Below, piece by piece: positions 46,539-57,419 of a DNA stretch of 64,000 bases. The translations under genes and the position numbers were made by a program. The stretch covers positions 28,887,626-28,951,625 of the forward strand of contig CM063110.1 in NCBI GenBank assembly GCA_031841125.1, written 5' to 3'. The notes beneath the pieces are model-generated. The model made no database searches. It worked only from the letters and a program-made list of their open reading frames with translations, and was not told the origin of the DNA. Source of the DNA: Acanthococcus lagerstroemiae. Lineage: Eukaryota; Arthropoda; Insecta; Hemiptera; Eriococcidae. Position 1 is the first letter of the stretch; each line of letters begins with the position of its first letter.

Positions 46539-46796
46539 GGTTAGAATTATGAATTCAAGTAGGTATAGTCAACTAAAAGTGTACAAAGTCTGTAAAATTA
46601 CAATATTATTTGTATTTGAACAGATGTTGTGCGGAACTCAACATATTATATTACGAGTTGGATAATGAAATTGGGAACATAATTCTGTTACGTTTAAACA
46701 GAGATGACGTACCTATAACATACTATACAGCTTTTGGCATATGTTTTTAATACACGGGTATCATTACACAGTAAATGTTTGAATATCAGGATGACA
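46539..46796. repeat. Local repeat B, copy 2
   Basis: Direct repeat of 45791-46010. It ends just before the LINE fragment. Confidence 0.8.
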
Positions 46797-46817
46797 GGAT
46801 CACAGCATTTGAAAGAA

Positions 46818-47800
46818 AACAGTAAATTATAGACCCTTAAGTCTAAGTTCAAATATTGGAAAGATTTTTGACAAACTACTGAAAAACCGAATATACACGC
46901 AAAACTAGACGAATGTCAAGGTCCGGAACAGGCTGGCTTTCGTAAAAATCGATCAACCACTGACCAGTTATTTATAATTGGTCAGTTAATAGAAAAAACT
47001 AGGGAATATAACCAACCACTGTACATGCTATTTATAGATTTTCAAAAAGCTTCTGATTCTATTTATCAATCCGCACTCCGAGGAGCCCTGATTCGACAGG
47101 AAATCCCAGAAAAAGCGATCAAAATTATGAAAGAAATGTACAAAAATAACAGCGAGAGAGTGCGGCTGGACAAAACAGGGAAAACGTTTAAAATTGCAAG
47201 GGGAGTTAAACAGGGAGACCCCCTCTCCCCGAACCTCTTCAATAGCTTGTTCGAGGATACTTTTCAAACTTTGGATTGGGAACAAAAAGGAAGAAAAACA
47301 AACGGTGAATGGCTCAGCAATTTGAGATTTGCTGACGATGTGGCTTTAATCTCTCAGGACGGAAGAGAGATGCAAACTATGGTAAACGAACTAACCCTAC
47401 AATGTGACGAAGTGGGATTACCTATAAATACGAATAAAACGGTATTATTATCCAACAAAAAATTCAGTCAAGACATAGTGATTGACGGCAACAAAATTAG
47501 AATCGAAGAGAGCACAATATACCTGGGACAAATTATCTCTTTTAAGGACAAGTCAGAGAAAGAAATTGTAAAAAGAAAAACGCAAGCGTGGAAAAGCTTT
47601 TGGGCATTGAAAAATGTCTTCAAAAATGCCACTGGAAATGAAAAAGAAAATTTGGGAGTTATGCATTTTACCGGCATTACTATACGGATCTCAAACTTGA
47701 GCCACAACCGAAAAAAAAAAAAAATTAAACAGTACTCAATTGGCAATGGAGAGGGCGATGAAAATTCGTGCAAAATCTATCCGAATTTTGCTCACATTTC
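46818..47800 (+). mobile_element. LINE fragment, RT domain (truncated at both ends)
   Basis: It starts in RT block 1 (YRPLSLSSNIGKIFDKLLKN), continues QAGFRKNRSTTDQL, then MLFIDFQKASDSI, GVKQGDPLSPNLFN, LRFADDVALISQ and GLPINTNKTVLL. The thumb is IYLGQIISFKDKSEKEI and QAWKSFWALKNVF. A frameshift near 47630 moves the following KIWELCILPALLYGSQT and QLAMERAM to another frame. An intact FADD and a 265-codon open frame (47025-47822) make it one of the better-preserved RTs here, but the endonuclease and the C-terminus are absent. It is close to the LINE at 31.6 kb. Confidence 0.87.
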
Positions 47801-47829
47801 GCGGAGGCTAAGCATCATGTGATATACAT

Positions 47830-48500
47830 GCCCTTGTAGTCTTCATTATGCTCTGATTAAGCGCATTAACGCGAAGGGAGTTGTCAGCGTATCTTGGGCG
47901 TCCAACCCGCGATACAAATTGGGGCAAAATATGCTCAATTCACATGCGGGTGTTGGACCAGCTGAATAAAACCGCGTAACATGTTCAGAATAAGCGCGGG
48001 CGAACGCTAGGCGGAAGAAAAGTCGTGTTTACGGGATGCAAATTGCCAATCTGGTTACCAGAAACCATTTCCTCAAGATAGTCGATATGTTTATCACAAT
48101 CTGAATAATGTTAGTCTTGGTGATAGTGAATATTGAAAATAAGATTAAAAGTTCGAGTAGGAATGAGTGTAAAAGTTTGGCGGTACGATTCCGTCGAAAG
48201 CGACAAAAATAAGAATATAGAAGATATTAATTTACTTAGGCAAAGGTTATAAAACATGCGTGTTCGAGAGAAAATGGTAGAGGACGACGAAGGTATTCTA
48301 ACACATCAGTTACAAAAGTTAGGAGATGGTTTCTCCCGAAGTCAATATTTTAGGTATGTTTCCTTCTGTACTCACTTTTCTTACTCTCTCCTCTTACTTT
48401 TCCCAGAAACAACTCATAAATTTCATTTTTGTACATCCGAGCCCAAGTTAGAAAAAAAAAAACAAACTCGTAACTGAAGAGCCAAGAGAGATATTGAGCT
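47830..48500. other. Noncoding stretch
   Basis: No gene or clear repeat was recognised. Confidence 0.35.
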
Positions 48501-48800
48501 GAAAATTTGGGGAACTTTGAGTAAAACTCACGTGTCTTGTAGCGCCGCTAAATCTTGAGATATCTGCACACAACTTTGTTCATTTTTCTTACACTCTCCT
48601 CTGACTTTTCCCAAATTTTCAGCTTAACACCTCTACTGGTTATCGATTTACGAATTTTTTTCTAACGTGAGCTAGGATTTATGAAAATGAAATTTCTAAG
48701 TTGTTGAGTTGCGAGTAAAAATTACGAGTATTGTAGCGCTGCTAAATATATTGAGATATCTGCACACTTTCATACTCTCCTCTGACTTTTTCCGAAGTAT
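48340..48800. repeat. Degenerate ~190-bp tandem repeat
   Basis: TTGTAGCGCCGCTAAAT, then GAGATATCTGCACAC and ACTCTCCTCTGACTTTT, occur at 48538-48610 and again at 48730-48790. A partial copy (CTCTCCTCTTACTTTTCCC) is near 48385. Confidence 0.65.
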
Positions 48801-48959
48801 ACATTCTACTCGTAAAATAAATCTTCGAACGGATTCAACCAACTTCAGTTCGAGGTTCGAGCGAAACGATTCACTTCAGAAGTTCTGCATAATATTGGGT
48901 GAAAATAATAATACCCGTAATTTTTTCGCCGATAACGACAAAATGCCGAAAGAGAGAAA

Positions 48960-49175
48960 CACAAAGCCATCCATCTACCTCTGACCTGCAACTTTTCCAC
49001 TCATTCCGGACTTGTACTTTTTGTCCCGCGACACCCTTCACATACCTTTACCTTATTTCAGACTTGTAATTTTTGACTTACTCTCGACATCTTCAACATA
49101 CCTTTGAATTCTCTCGGATTTGTAATATTTTTCTGTCGACACTTTCAACTTATCTCGTACTTGTAATTTCATTGT
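48960..49175. repeat. Degenerate ~60-bp tandem repeat
   Basis: About four units built on GACTTGTAATTTTT, TCGACA and TTCAACATACCTTT. Confidence 0.6.
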
Positions 49176-49800
49176 CAAAAACGGTAAAATGTGTAGAAAC
49201 ATAGCGCGAGTCGAAGGTGTCGAGAGAAAGAAAGTAGAAGCCTGAAATGAGTCGAAAAAGCAAAAGTCGGAAATGAACAGATGGCAGAATGTCGTCCCGA
49301 CCTCGACATCCCATCATTATCGGCAAAAAAATTACAAGTTCAAAATGAATCAAAAATCACAAGTCCAAGACCACCACGACTGCATTCAACAGCAATTAAC
49401 ACCTACTCTTCCGAACAAAGAACAGAATAATAAAGAAAAATCAGCCAGAAACGCCCAAGATGATGAGGTTAAAAACTTAATCCTGCACCCTGGAGAATTT
49501 TACCCTGTAAGCTGACAAACGGATCAAGAATACAATCACCGTTTGCAACAGATTACAAGTGCCGAAAATAATACAACAATCTAGGAATCCCTTTCCTTCC
49601 GAGAGTTGCAAGAAATACCGACGCGTCTGAATGTAGATGAAAAAAACGAATGCAATGTTGTCATATTTTGGAAGAGTAAACGCAATGAAGTCATGCGGAG
49701 GAGTAGATGTTTGTATATTAATATGCGAATAAATACAAATCGACTGCAGCGCCACGAATTCACATACAAGTGCACTACAACATCAGTTCGGTGATATAAG
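49175..49800. other. Noncoding stretch with short open frames
   Basis: Open frames of 60-90 codons on both strands have no recognisable domain. No splice-supported exon was found. Confidence 0.35.
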
Positions 49801-49805
49801 CCTAT

Positions 49806-50019
49806 CGTTAGCTCCTCCAGAAATTTAGACGTTAAGTCGTCCATCTGGCCTCACTGATTTGAATCAGTGCTCTCCGTCAAGTCTGCGTGAAAGATAAAAC
49901 GGTAGTGTACAGTGGGACTTAGAAAAAAATCGGAAAATTAAATTTCTGACTGAATAACATGGGAAAACGTCTACTCCTCCGGTTTGACGCGAGCTCCTCC
50001 GATTTTGGAGGAGCTAACG
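49806..50019. repeat. Short inverted-repeat element
   Basis: CGTTAGCTCCTCCA at 49806 and its inverse TGGAGGAGCTAACG ending 50019 bound about 214 bp. GAGCTCCTCC recurs internally near 49991. Possibly a small MITE. The target duplication is unclear. Confidence 0.5.
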
Positions 50020-50029
50020 TGTATATACT

Positions 50030-51060
50030 TTATACTCGGAGTACCTAAGATATCGGATATATATATATATAAAAACACTCTGAAACGCAAAAAAACATTG
50101 CCCCCGCCCCCATCTTCACAACTGTGACGAGTGTAATACCTCCCTTTTCTCCGAAAAGTCGGTAAAATAATAAAACTGTCCGACCTGATCTTCGGACACG
50201 TGGCTCTTTCCGGCAAGAATTGCGGCGGAAGAAAAATAAATACCAACAGAAATTAAAAAAATTATAAACGATTATTTGAACATGAGTTGTGCGTGAAAAG
50301 CGAGATCTCATTGGACCGCTATCGATTCCAAATTCGAGAATGGGATTTTCCCTCACTGGGTTCATTAATTAAAAATGATTACTTTACGTCGGTTCAGTGA
50401 ATTTTTTTCTGTAAATAAACAACGCTCACTATAATTATTTAAAGGGTGTTTTGAGAAAAATATGCTCTGAAATTTATTTTTACAAATTTCACGCTACAGC
50501 CGGCGCGTGAGAGGGGGGGACCTCCCATATTTGTGACGGTAGTCGTCGTAAATTCCGGAACTTAGTCGGGAAAATTAGGTAGACGGAATTGTTTTAATGT
50601 GTCATAACGTTTCAGTCTATATTTACCATAAATGAAATTTTACGCCAGAGTTGGGAAAATGGAAAGATGAGGAATAGGACGTCCCGAAAAGGATTATTTT
50701 TTCTCCATTAGTGGTGCAATCAGGGGTTAAATTTGTTTTAGCAGGTAAATGTGCATCATTTAACAGGTTTTTGAAATCGAAGAGTATTTGAGGGTAGCCA
50801 TACGAAGGGACATGTTCGGTAACAAAGAAGTACCCACATACAATTTTTTGAAAAGAAAAATTTATTTAGTTCATTGCATCGTAAAATAGAACTCGCAATA
50901 TCAAGCATAGCTCTTAGACTCAGAAATTTCTCGAAACGTAAAAGCACACTCCCACTAACATACTTTTGTTGGCAAAACTATTGATTTTGAATAGAGGTAC
51001 CGGCTACAGATAGCTTTTGTTCTTAGATTTCTCTTTTTATCAGTCAGACTTAAACATAAG
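50030..51060. other. Noncoding stretch
   Basis: An AT dinucleotide run near 50055 and G-rich and C-rich patches. No gene was recognised. Confidence 0.35.
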
Positions 51061-51068
51061 AAATTGTT

Positions 51069-51201
51069 TGTCTAGGTGCTCGTAAGACGAAGCGGTAAAC
51101 ATGCTGAAAGAAAAGACCATCAAAAACTAACACACCTGCATAAATATAAACTGCATGTTTTCTTCGGTGCACGTAAGACCGAGCAGTAAACATGACTGTT
51201 G
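51069..51201. repeat. Tandem ~95-bp repeat interrupted by an insertion
   Basis: TAGGTGCTCGTAAGACGAAG then GGTAAACATG and AAGACCATCAAAAACTAACA is followed by a second unit (GGTGCACGTAAGACCGAGCA, GTAAACATG). That unit continues at 52299 with AAGACCATTAAAAACTGACA beyond the insertion. Confidence 0.7.
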
Positions 51202-52298
51202 TCAAAAATTGTGAATTTTTGATTCGATTAAATCGAAATTCAGGTAATAATTATTATATAAATAATTAATGGTAATTAATCCATAATTAATTTCCTCACC
51301 TCGGATGAGGCCACACTGGGGCAATGAGTGGAGCCGTGGTCCAATCAATTGGACCACGTCATGTTTACAGCGGCCCCAATTGGCCCACGTCAGATTTACT
51401 GTGGTCCCCGCCCCTTTTTCAAGGGTCCAAGATCTGAAATACACGGGAGATGTAAATTTGCCCGACACTTCATTTTCGCGTTTCGTGTGTCTCGTAGAAA
51501 AGTGAACCATTAATATTTGCGCGTTTTTATATTGTGTGTGGTGGTGACGTCCAGAAAGAAGAACCATTTCTCAGGTCAGATAGTTATTCATTTATCCGTT
51601 TATTAACTGGCGTATTTATGTTACAATTGCGTTACATGGAGTCTTCTGCCCTTCTTGGTTATGTTATTGAGGAAAACGATCCTCCAAATTTGACAAATAA
51701 CTTCGCCCTTTTCGTGGGCCCCTCGTAAAATAACTTTGCCCTTTTCGTGGGCCCCTCGTAAGAGAATTTTGATAATTCCTGAACTGGCTGCTTTACCTGT
51801 TATGGTACCTTGTCCCCGATGGACACAATTGGCTTCTCACAGGAGAGTCAGTGCTTGAGGCTCGTAGCTTCTCTGATTGTTCGTTTGACCTTAGTGGTCT
51901 ACTGTCCGCGATGGACTTGATTGCTCTTAGTAGAGTCAATTTATTTACGTATAATTATCTGACATCTATGACTGATGGCAATTTTATTTTGCCATCAGGA
52001 AAATGAAGAATCCCGAAGGCCGCTGGAAGAACAAGTTGCCATATGAAGAATTTTATTTGAAGATTTATTTAGAAGAAATTAATATGTTTTGCTTAATAAA
52101 ATTCTATTAATGAATTTTCCTTGTCCTTAATTGTGGGCAGTGATGAGAGTGGCCTATTGAATTTTCCACTGCGCAATGAATCTTAAATTGGTTGGAATAA
52201 TTTTTCCGTGGATGGGAGATTATTAAAATATTAATATTTTAATTAATATTAATATTTAATAATCAATAATTGACTCTGCTCGTAATAATTATTCCACA
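51202..52298. mobile_element. 1.1-kb insertion with 7-bp target duplication (LTR-like?)
   Basis: ACTGTTG occurs at 51195-51201 and 52299-52305. Removing the insert and one copy restores the alignment with the neighbouring tandem unit. The ends have no clear inverted repeat and carry AT-rich palindromic tracts. The block 51459-51799 matches the copy at 9262-9604. Length and lack of coding would fit a solo LTR, but TG...CA ends with a 4-6-bp target were not found, so the class is open. Confidence 0.75.
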
Positions 52299-52309
52299 AC
52301 TGTTGACAA

Positions 52310-52665
52310 AAAAGACCATTAAAAACTGACACAAGTGTTTTCTAGGTAACAATAAAGATATTTGGGTGAATTATAGTCGCACAATCCGCTGAAAATCTCG
52401 TGTGAGGATTTTACGAAAACGTTCCCAGCAGGTGCCAACACAGATCAGTCTGTTCAAATAAAATCTTAAACGGTAGATTTCACGATCATGCTGTTTTCTA
52501 AGACGTAAGAATCTTGAATAAATATTTAATTATTGTAACCGAGTTCGGTAAAATCATATTTTTCTGTCGATTTTATGCATTTTCGAATAAATTATTTGTC
52601 AAGTTAAACCCCATCAATATTGATGAAATATTTTTGGTGAGTTCGTGTTATCATTTAAACTAAAG
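52310..52665. other. Upstream region of the candidate secreted-protein gene
   Basis: AT-rich with no clear TATA box. It ends in an A-rich context (AAACTAAAG) before the ATG at 52666. Confidence 0.35.
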
Positions 52666-52788
52666 ATGAAGAGTGCACTCATATTAATTGTATTTTACAT
52701 GACTCTCACGCTGGCCGAAAAAAAAGTATCAGCGGGAGTTTTGGTCAAGTTTGAGTACAGGGTGGACATGAAATTTTACGTCGAATGG
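52666..52788 (+). CDS. Candidate secreted protein, first coding exon with signal peptide
   Basis: ATG at 52666 opens 41 codons. MKSALILIVFYMTLTLA is a strong signal peptide (lysine, 12-residue hydrophobic core, small residue at -1), followed by EKKVSAGVLVKFEYRVDMKF. The frame meets a donor (TGG/GTAGTT) at 52789 in phase 0. The closest downstream phase-0 acceptor with a long open frame is at 56668. The family is not recognised. The pairing with 56668 is inference from phase and strand. The intron between would hold a 2.06-kb TIR element. Confidence 0.5.
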
Positions 52789-52904
52789 GTAGTTATTCGT
52801 CTGAATTTCTTCAACTAAAATTCTATCATTCATTTTCAGTTTGATCCATTATAGGATTTATGTTCTAATCATTTCACACAAGTATTATATTTGTTATAGT
52901 ACCT

Positions 52905-54965
52905 GGGTAATTCTCACGAAATCGCAATATTTCCACATTCAAGAAATTCAAAAACTGAAGTCATTTTTCTTAATTTTTTTTTGGTGGGAATTGTCAAACT
53001 ATGAGTCTCTAAAGCTATTTCGGTTATTTGGCTCAAGTAACCTGTACTAGGGGCAGGGGCATAGAATTAAAAAAAATTTGAGCCACAGCTAGGAATGTTC
53101 AGTGTCGTGACCAAATTTCGTGAGCCACGGCTAGGATTTTTCAACGTCGTGGCTGGATACTAGGAGCCATGATACGGAAATTTCAACGTCGTGGCCAAAT
53201 TTCAAGAAGCAAATGATGAGCAAATTCAAGTGTTGTGGCCTGTGATTGTGACTAGTCACGTTTAGTACTTCATTGACAGCTTTGTATCAAGGATTTTGAA
53301 AATGCTGAAATTTAAATGAGCGCCTTGAATGCAGTATTTATATGTAAGTACCTATTTGTTTACTGCAAACATACGAGTATATATATTATGCAGACTCAAG
53401 TTAATGCTTGAACGTCCATCATTCTACAGGAATCAAGTATAAGGAGATGGATTGAAGGTGCGCTTGTTGGTAAAGCTATCCATTCTAGCTACAAGCATTA
53501 AGATCAAAGCGGAGTTCAGGTAACGATAATATGGTTGCATTTTACACTAATTATAAGAATAAAAATAATAATTCAGAAGTTGAGTAAGAACAAAATATAA
53601 TCAATAAAAAAACGAAACAGTACTCAAATTTATAGAATGGGTAGTCTTCTAGTATTTAATCACATATATTTTGAGGTACACTATAGTCGAAAAACTCTAT
53701 ATAAAAAGTAAATCTCAACTAAAAGATACCTAACTTTGAAACTCACAGCTCATTAAGTTACTTATTTAATAATGAATACAAATTCGCGATGCAGACTAGA
53801 GTCTAGAATTAGGAACAAAGGTAAACGTTGAACGCCTCAATATTTGTGATTAAATTATAAAAAAAATTATTCAAACGGGGAGGGGCACAAAACTGTAAGC
53901 CTACAATGAGTTCTTATGAATTAAAAACTTATAAGCTCGTTGAAATTTTTGTGGAGGCGGAATTGAGTACAGAAGTTGCGTTTTATACACTGTCATATAT
54001 AGTTCACGATTTGTACTGAAGATTGTTCATTATTTCAGCTCACCGTCATTGCCCGTCTGAAGAAAGATTAATCTGAGTTAAATACATCCCAACTTGAACA
54101 AATTATGTCCTTAACATGTATGCATTAGGTGACAATAATTATAATTTCAACGCTGTGGCTCTCAGTTTTCAACGTCATGGCTAGGAAATTCAACAAATGC
54201 CACGACGCTGAAATAGAAAACTAGCCACAGACAGGAGAAATTGCTTGAATTATTCGTTGTTTGGAGCTTGAAAAATTTTATTCGTATTTATTCTTACTCT
54301 GATGTTGAAATATTTACCAAAAAAGTTATTTCCGATGTTTCAGGAGCGCCGTCCAAGTACGAGATTCGCAGAATGAAGAACCACGGCGATGAGCGTTGAT
54401 AGTTGTAGAGATAAGAACTTTCACAGAAAAAATGTTTCTAGAATTAATAACTCAATAGCGATCCGTGATATCAAAATACGGGAATACTCTCATGGCAGTA
54501 ACAAAGCACTGCAGCCACTTTCAAGGATGAAATATTTTAACAGTGTCACCAGGTTGACCAAACGAAAAAATGGCCACGACGCTGAAGTTAAATGTGGTTA
54601 CACAACTTTGACTTATGCTGGAGGTCACCTCATGTTCTTTTGGTCGCTATTTTTGGTATTAACATGCGCCTCAAAGTTTTCTTTCCAAGTTCTTGTAATT
54701 TTTTCCCCGAGAAAATGCCTATATCCATATCAATATTTGCAAGAACCATTGAAAACATATGTGGTTACCAGCCACGACGTGGAACATTAAGGGGTTTACC
54801 ATACTATATATACACGCAGGGGGGGGGGAGCTACAAACCTGTATGGCTGGAAAAGGTAGCATAGGTGATGCTTTCCAACATCACTTTTTTTTTAAATTGC
54901 CCAACTTCTTAAATCTTCGAAAAAGTACAGATTACTGAAATGTTGCGATTTCGTGAGAATTACCC
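52905..54965. mobile_element. 2.06-kb TIR element with ACCT target duplication
   Basis: GGGTAATTCTCACGAAATCG, continuing CAATATTTC at 52905, is matched inverted at 54938-54965 with one mismatch in about 28. ACCT flanks both sides (52901-52904 and 54966-54969). No transposase was recognised. The 133-codon frame at 54389 has no known domain. Superfamily is unassigned. It lies in the putative intron of the candidate secreted-protein gene. Confidence 0.85.
53070..54790. repeat. CGTCGTGGC / GCCACGACG motif cluster inside the TIR element
   Basis: About four units of GAGCCACGGCTAGGA and TTTCAACGTCGTGGC lie at 53070-53250. Further copies, direct and inverted, lie near 54155-54240, 54572 and 54772. 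Confidence 0.65.
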
Positions 54966-54969
54966 ACCT

Positions 54970-55750
54970 AACATATTTAACGATGGACCAAAAAAGTGGG
55001 TGGACGAGATCCTTGTTCTCTCAGACAGCTAAGAAAGATGACTAAATTTGAAAAGCAAAGCTCGTTCTTCTCTTAGGTTGTTCAAGACCGGATTTCTTTT
55101 TGAGGCGGAGGGGTGGAAATACTACGAGAAATTACGAACTGTTTTTACAGAAAGCACTTAGTCCGTATTTCTAATTTGTTCAGGAAGTGCGCGAAACTGT
55201 CTGTACAGATTTCAATGTTGATTTTCTTTCCCCCGATATTTTTAATAAAAGCTAGCCTCAATTTCAACAGATACGATCTTGAAATTTTCAAAACTAAAAA
55301 ATATAAGCCGAAAAGACACCCAAAATTGAGGTTTTCTAATTTTTTGCATTTTTGATTTGTAATACATAGCAAATGGGTTTCCAACATTTTGGAAATGTAT
55401 TTCTTCCATGGAAAATATTGTGCTAACGTGAAAGAACATGATCTTCTCACGAACTGACGAGAAAATACTGAAGATTTAGAGGTTCCATCACCCAATTCCG
55501 AAAAACAAAGAATAGGAAGAAAGAAAATGGAGGAAAAGTACTTATTACGTTTTTTGGAAAGAAGTTTTCTTTAGTAGCAAATATTCTGATAAAAATGATG
55601 TTTTCACAATTTGACGAAATGATACTATGAGTTGATGGTTCCATAAAAAAAAATTATAAAAACAAAAGGAAGGATATATATGTATTTCTCAACTGAAAAC
55701 ATTTATATAGTAGAGTCATCCTAAAAACGACGTATCATCCAAGATTCTAG
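54970..55750. other. Noncoding stretch
   Basis: GACGA(G/A)AA and GGTTCCATCA/GGTTCCATAA motifs recur around 55440-55490 and 55600-55645, suggesting an old duplication of about 165 bp. Nothing else was recognised. Confidence 0.35.
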
Positions 55751-55756
55751 ATGCCT

Positions 55757-56152
55757 CTAAACAAGTATAAGCTCTTCAGCGTTTTTTACTAGAGCGCTTT
55801 TTTGCTTTTCATCGAAATCAAAAATTAACACATTTTCGATACCTTTAAAAAAATTTCTTAGGCAGTTCGATTCCGAAATTTGAAAAACAAGAGCCATTAC
55901 CTTCATGAGGCCCGCGTATCTCAAAGATTGTAAATCCGGCCTTGAGCTTATTGATTGCAACTATTCAGCAGTTGTCAAACTGGGAAAGCAGCTCCTGTAA
56001 CAAAAATCTAAGGGAACGTTTTCACTTTCCCATTTTTTCAGGTATTTTGCTAGTCGAAAAGGATCTTTAGTCGAGTACCGAAAATAAAATTTTTTTGCCT
56101 CGAACCAAGAGTACAGTTTCTCTCTTCCCTTACTAGAAAGTCGCTTTGGCAT
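55757..56152 (-). pseudogene. Unrecognised ORF, one in-frame stop
   Basis: One - strand frame stays open from ATG at 56152 to a TAG at 55961-55963, then continues in the same frame to a stop at 55757. Together this is about 130 residues. It starts MPKRLSSKGREKLYSWFEAK and later has SCLRNFF-like and NVLIFDFDEKQKSALVKNAE segments, with a plausible globular composition (aromatic and charged residues mixed). No family was recognised. It could be a decayed host gene exon or transposon ORF. Chance openness is possible in AT-rich DNA but less likely at this length and composition. Confidence 0.4.
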
Positions 56153-56667
56153 GTTCCTGAATACACCGACCAGACGTAATTATCTGTAAGCCTTGACACC
56201 AATATTATCATTGAGGGTGGGTATATCAGTGGCGAATTCAGATAGAATCATGAGGACAAGAGAACTACGAATATTCAATTCAAATTTCAAATTTATTCGA
56301 CCTGTAGGTAAGACTGAAGATACTTAAAAACTAAACGATGACCAAATTTAGAGGGTGGAAACAAACATTCGGATTCAAGTAAAATTATTCTGTCTAAGAT
56401 ACTGCAAAATCGAAATCTCTTATTTTTTTTTTTGCAAATGCACCGCTAAATTTGCCGTTTTTCAGGATAAGGGAATAACTTCAGTTTCGCTTCTAAGTAT
56501 TTACTTACAAGGAGCAAGTCAATATGTTTCTCGAACATATTCAGTTTTACTTTCGACCATGTAGATTGGTCATCTGGTTGATCTCTTGAAGTATAGGAAC
56601 CGGCACTGCTCGGGTGCCTAGAACTTCTTTACTCTTCCATCAACTTTATACCTGTTTAAATTTTCAG

Positions 56668-57243
56668 AATGTAGGCGTCTTGCAATCAGTCACACAGATC
56701 ACAAATCACCTAAACGGACGCATCCCAGAAAACCGCAACCTGTTACTAATATTGGATCTCGACGCTGCGTTCGAGGAGGGGGATTAGGAACCGAATAGTT
56801 TATCCCAGGACATCAGATACCTGCTGTCGGATATAGGGAACAGAAACCAGGTCCATGTGGCGATCCTCTCCGAATGCGATAACGTGAACATGTTGAAAGG
56901 AACGCTCGGACAAATACAATCACTCAATTATGCCAGTAATAACGGCGCCGTACTATTACTGGCGGGATATACTGATCCTTTTAGACGCCGAACGATATCT
57001 GACAAATGTGAGGGAAGCAAGTTTATTGCGGAAATCATCTTGCGTGCTGGGTGGGAGAATTCAGCAACCATTATCCTCGTTGGTGACAATGACCAAACCG
57101 AAGACGTGATGACATTAAATGATAATACTATCACGTTTAGGATATCATCTGAAGACATCCCTACAAATGCCGAACGACGACTACTAAACCTTGATGTACT
57201 TCTCATCCTGTTGAAATGGATAGACTATCATTATCCTCAGTAA
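56668..57243 (+). pseudogene. Candidate secreted protein, terminal exon with an in-frame TAG
   Basis: A good acceptor (TTTAAATTTTCAG) ends at 56667 and the frame then runs 191 codons to TAA at 57241, with one TAG at 56785. Readable parts are VGVLQSVTQITNHLNGRIPE, NLLLILDLDAAFEEGD, then after the stop QVHVAILSECDNVNMLKG, GAVLLLAGYTDPFRRR and AEIILRAGWENSATIILVGD. Alternating hydrophobic strands (LLLILDLD, VHVAILSE, AVLLLAGY, TIILVGD) suggest an alpha/beta fold, but no family was recognised. A poly(A) signal follows at 57406. It is in phase 0 with the signal-peptide exon at 52666. The TAG may mean a pseudogene, an assembly error or a missed intron. Another possible small exon starts at 56466 after TTTTTCAG. 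Confidence 0.5.
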
Positions 57244-57405
57244 AAAGTAAAAGTCTTCTTTCCTTCGTCTCGAAATCATCGATTCAAGAAACCTATTGCA
57301 GGTTACATTTTAAATTTTTCTTGATTTTTGCGAAGCAAATGCCCTCTTCCATTCAATTTATTATGTTATAATTGAATATTTAGATATAATATTTATAATT
57401 TTATT

Positions 57406-57411
57406 AATAAA
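57406..57411 (+). promoter_or_regulatory. Poly(A) signal AATAAA
   Basis: A canonical hexamer about 165 bp downstream of the TAA at 57241, in AT-rich DNA. It is consistent with the 3' end of the upstream exon, but such hexamers also occur by chance. Confidence 0.45.
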
Positions 57412-57419
57412 ATTCATAC

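Noticed and set aside
54389..54790. 133-codon + strand ORF as a transposase of the TIR element
   Set aside because: No DDE or helix-turn-helix pattern was visible, and the frame overlaps the repeated GCCACGACG motifs.
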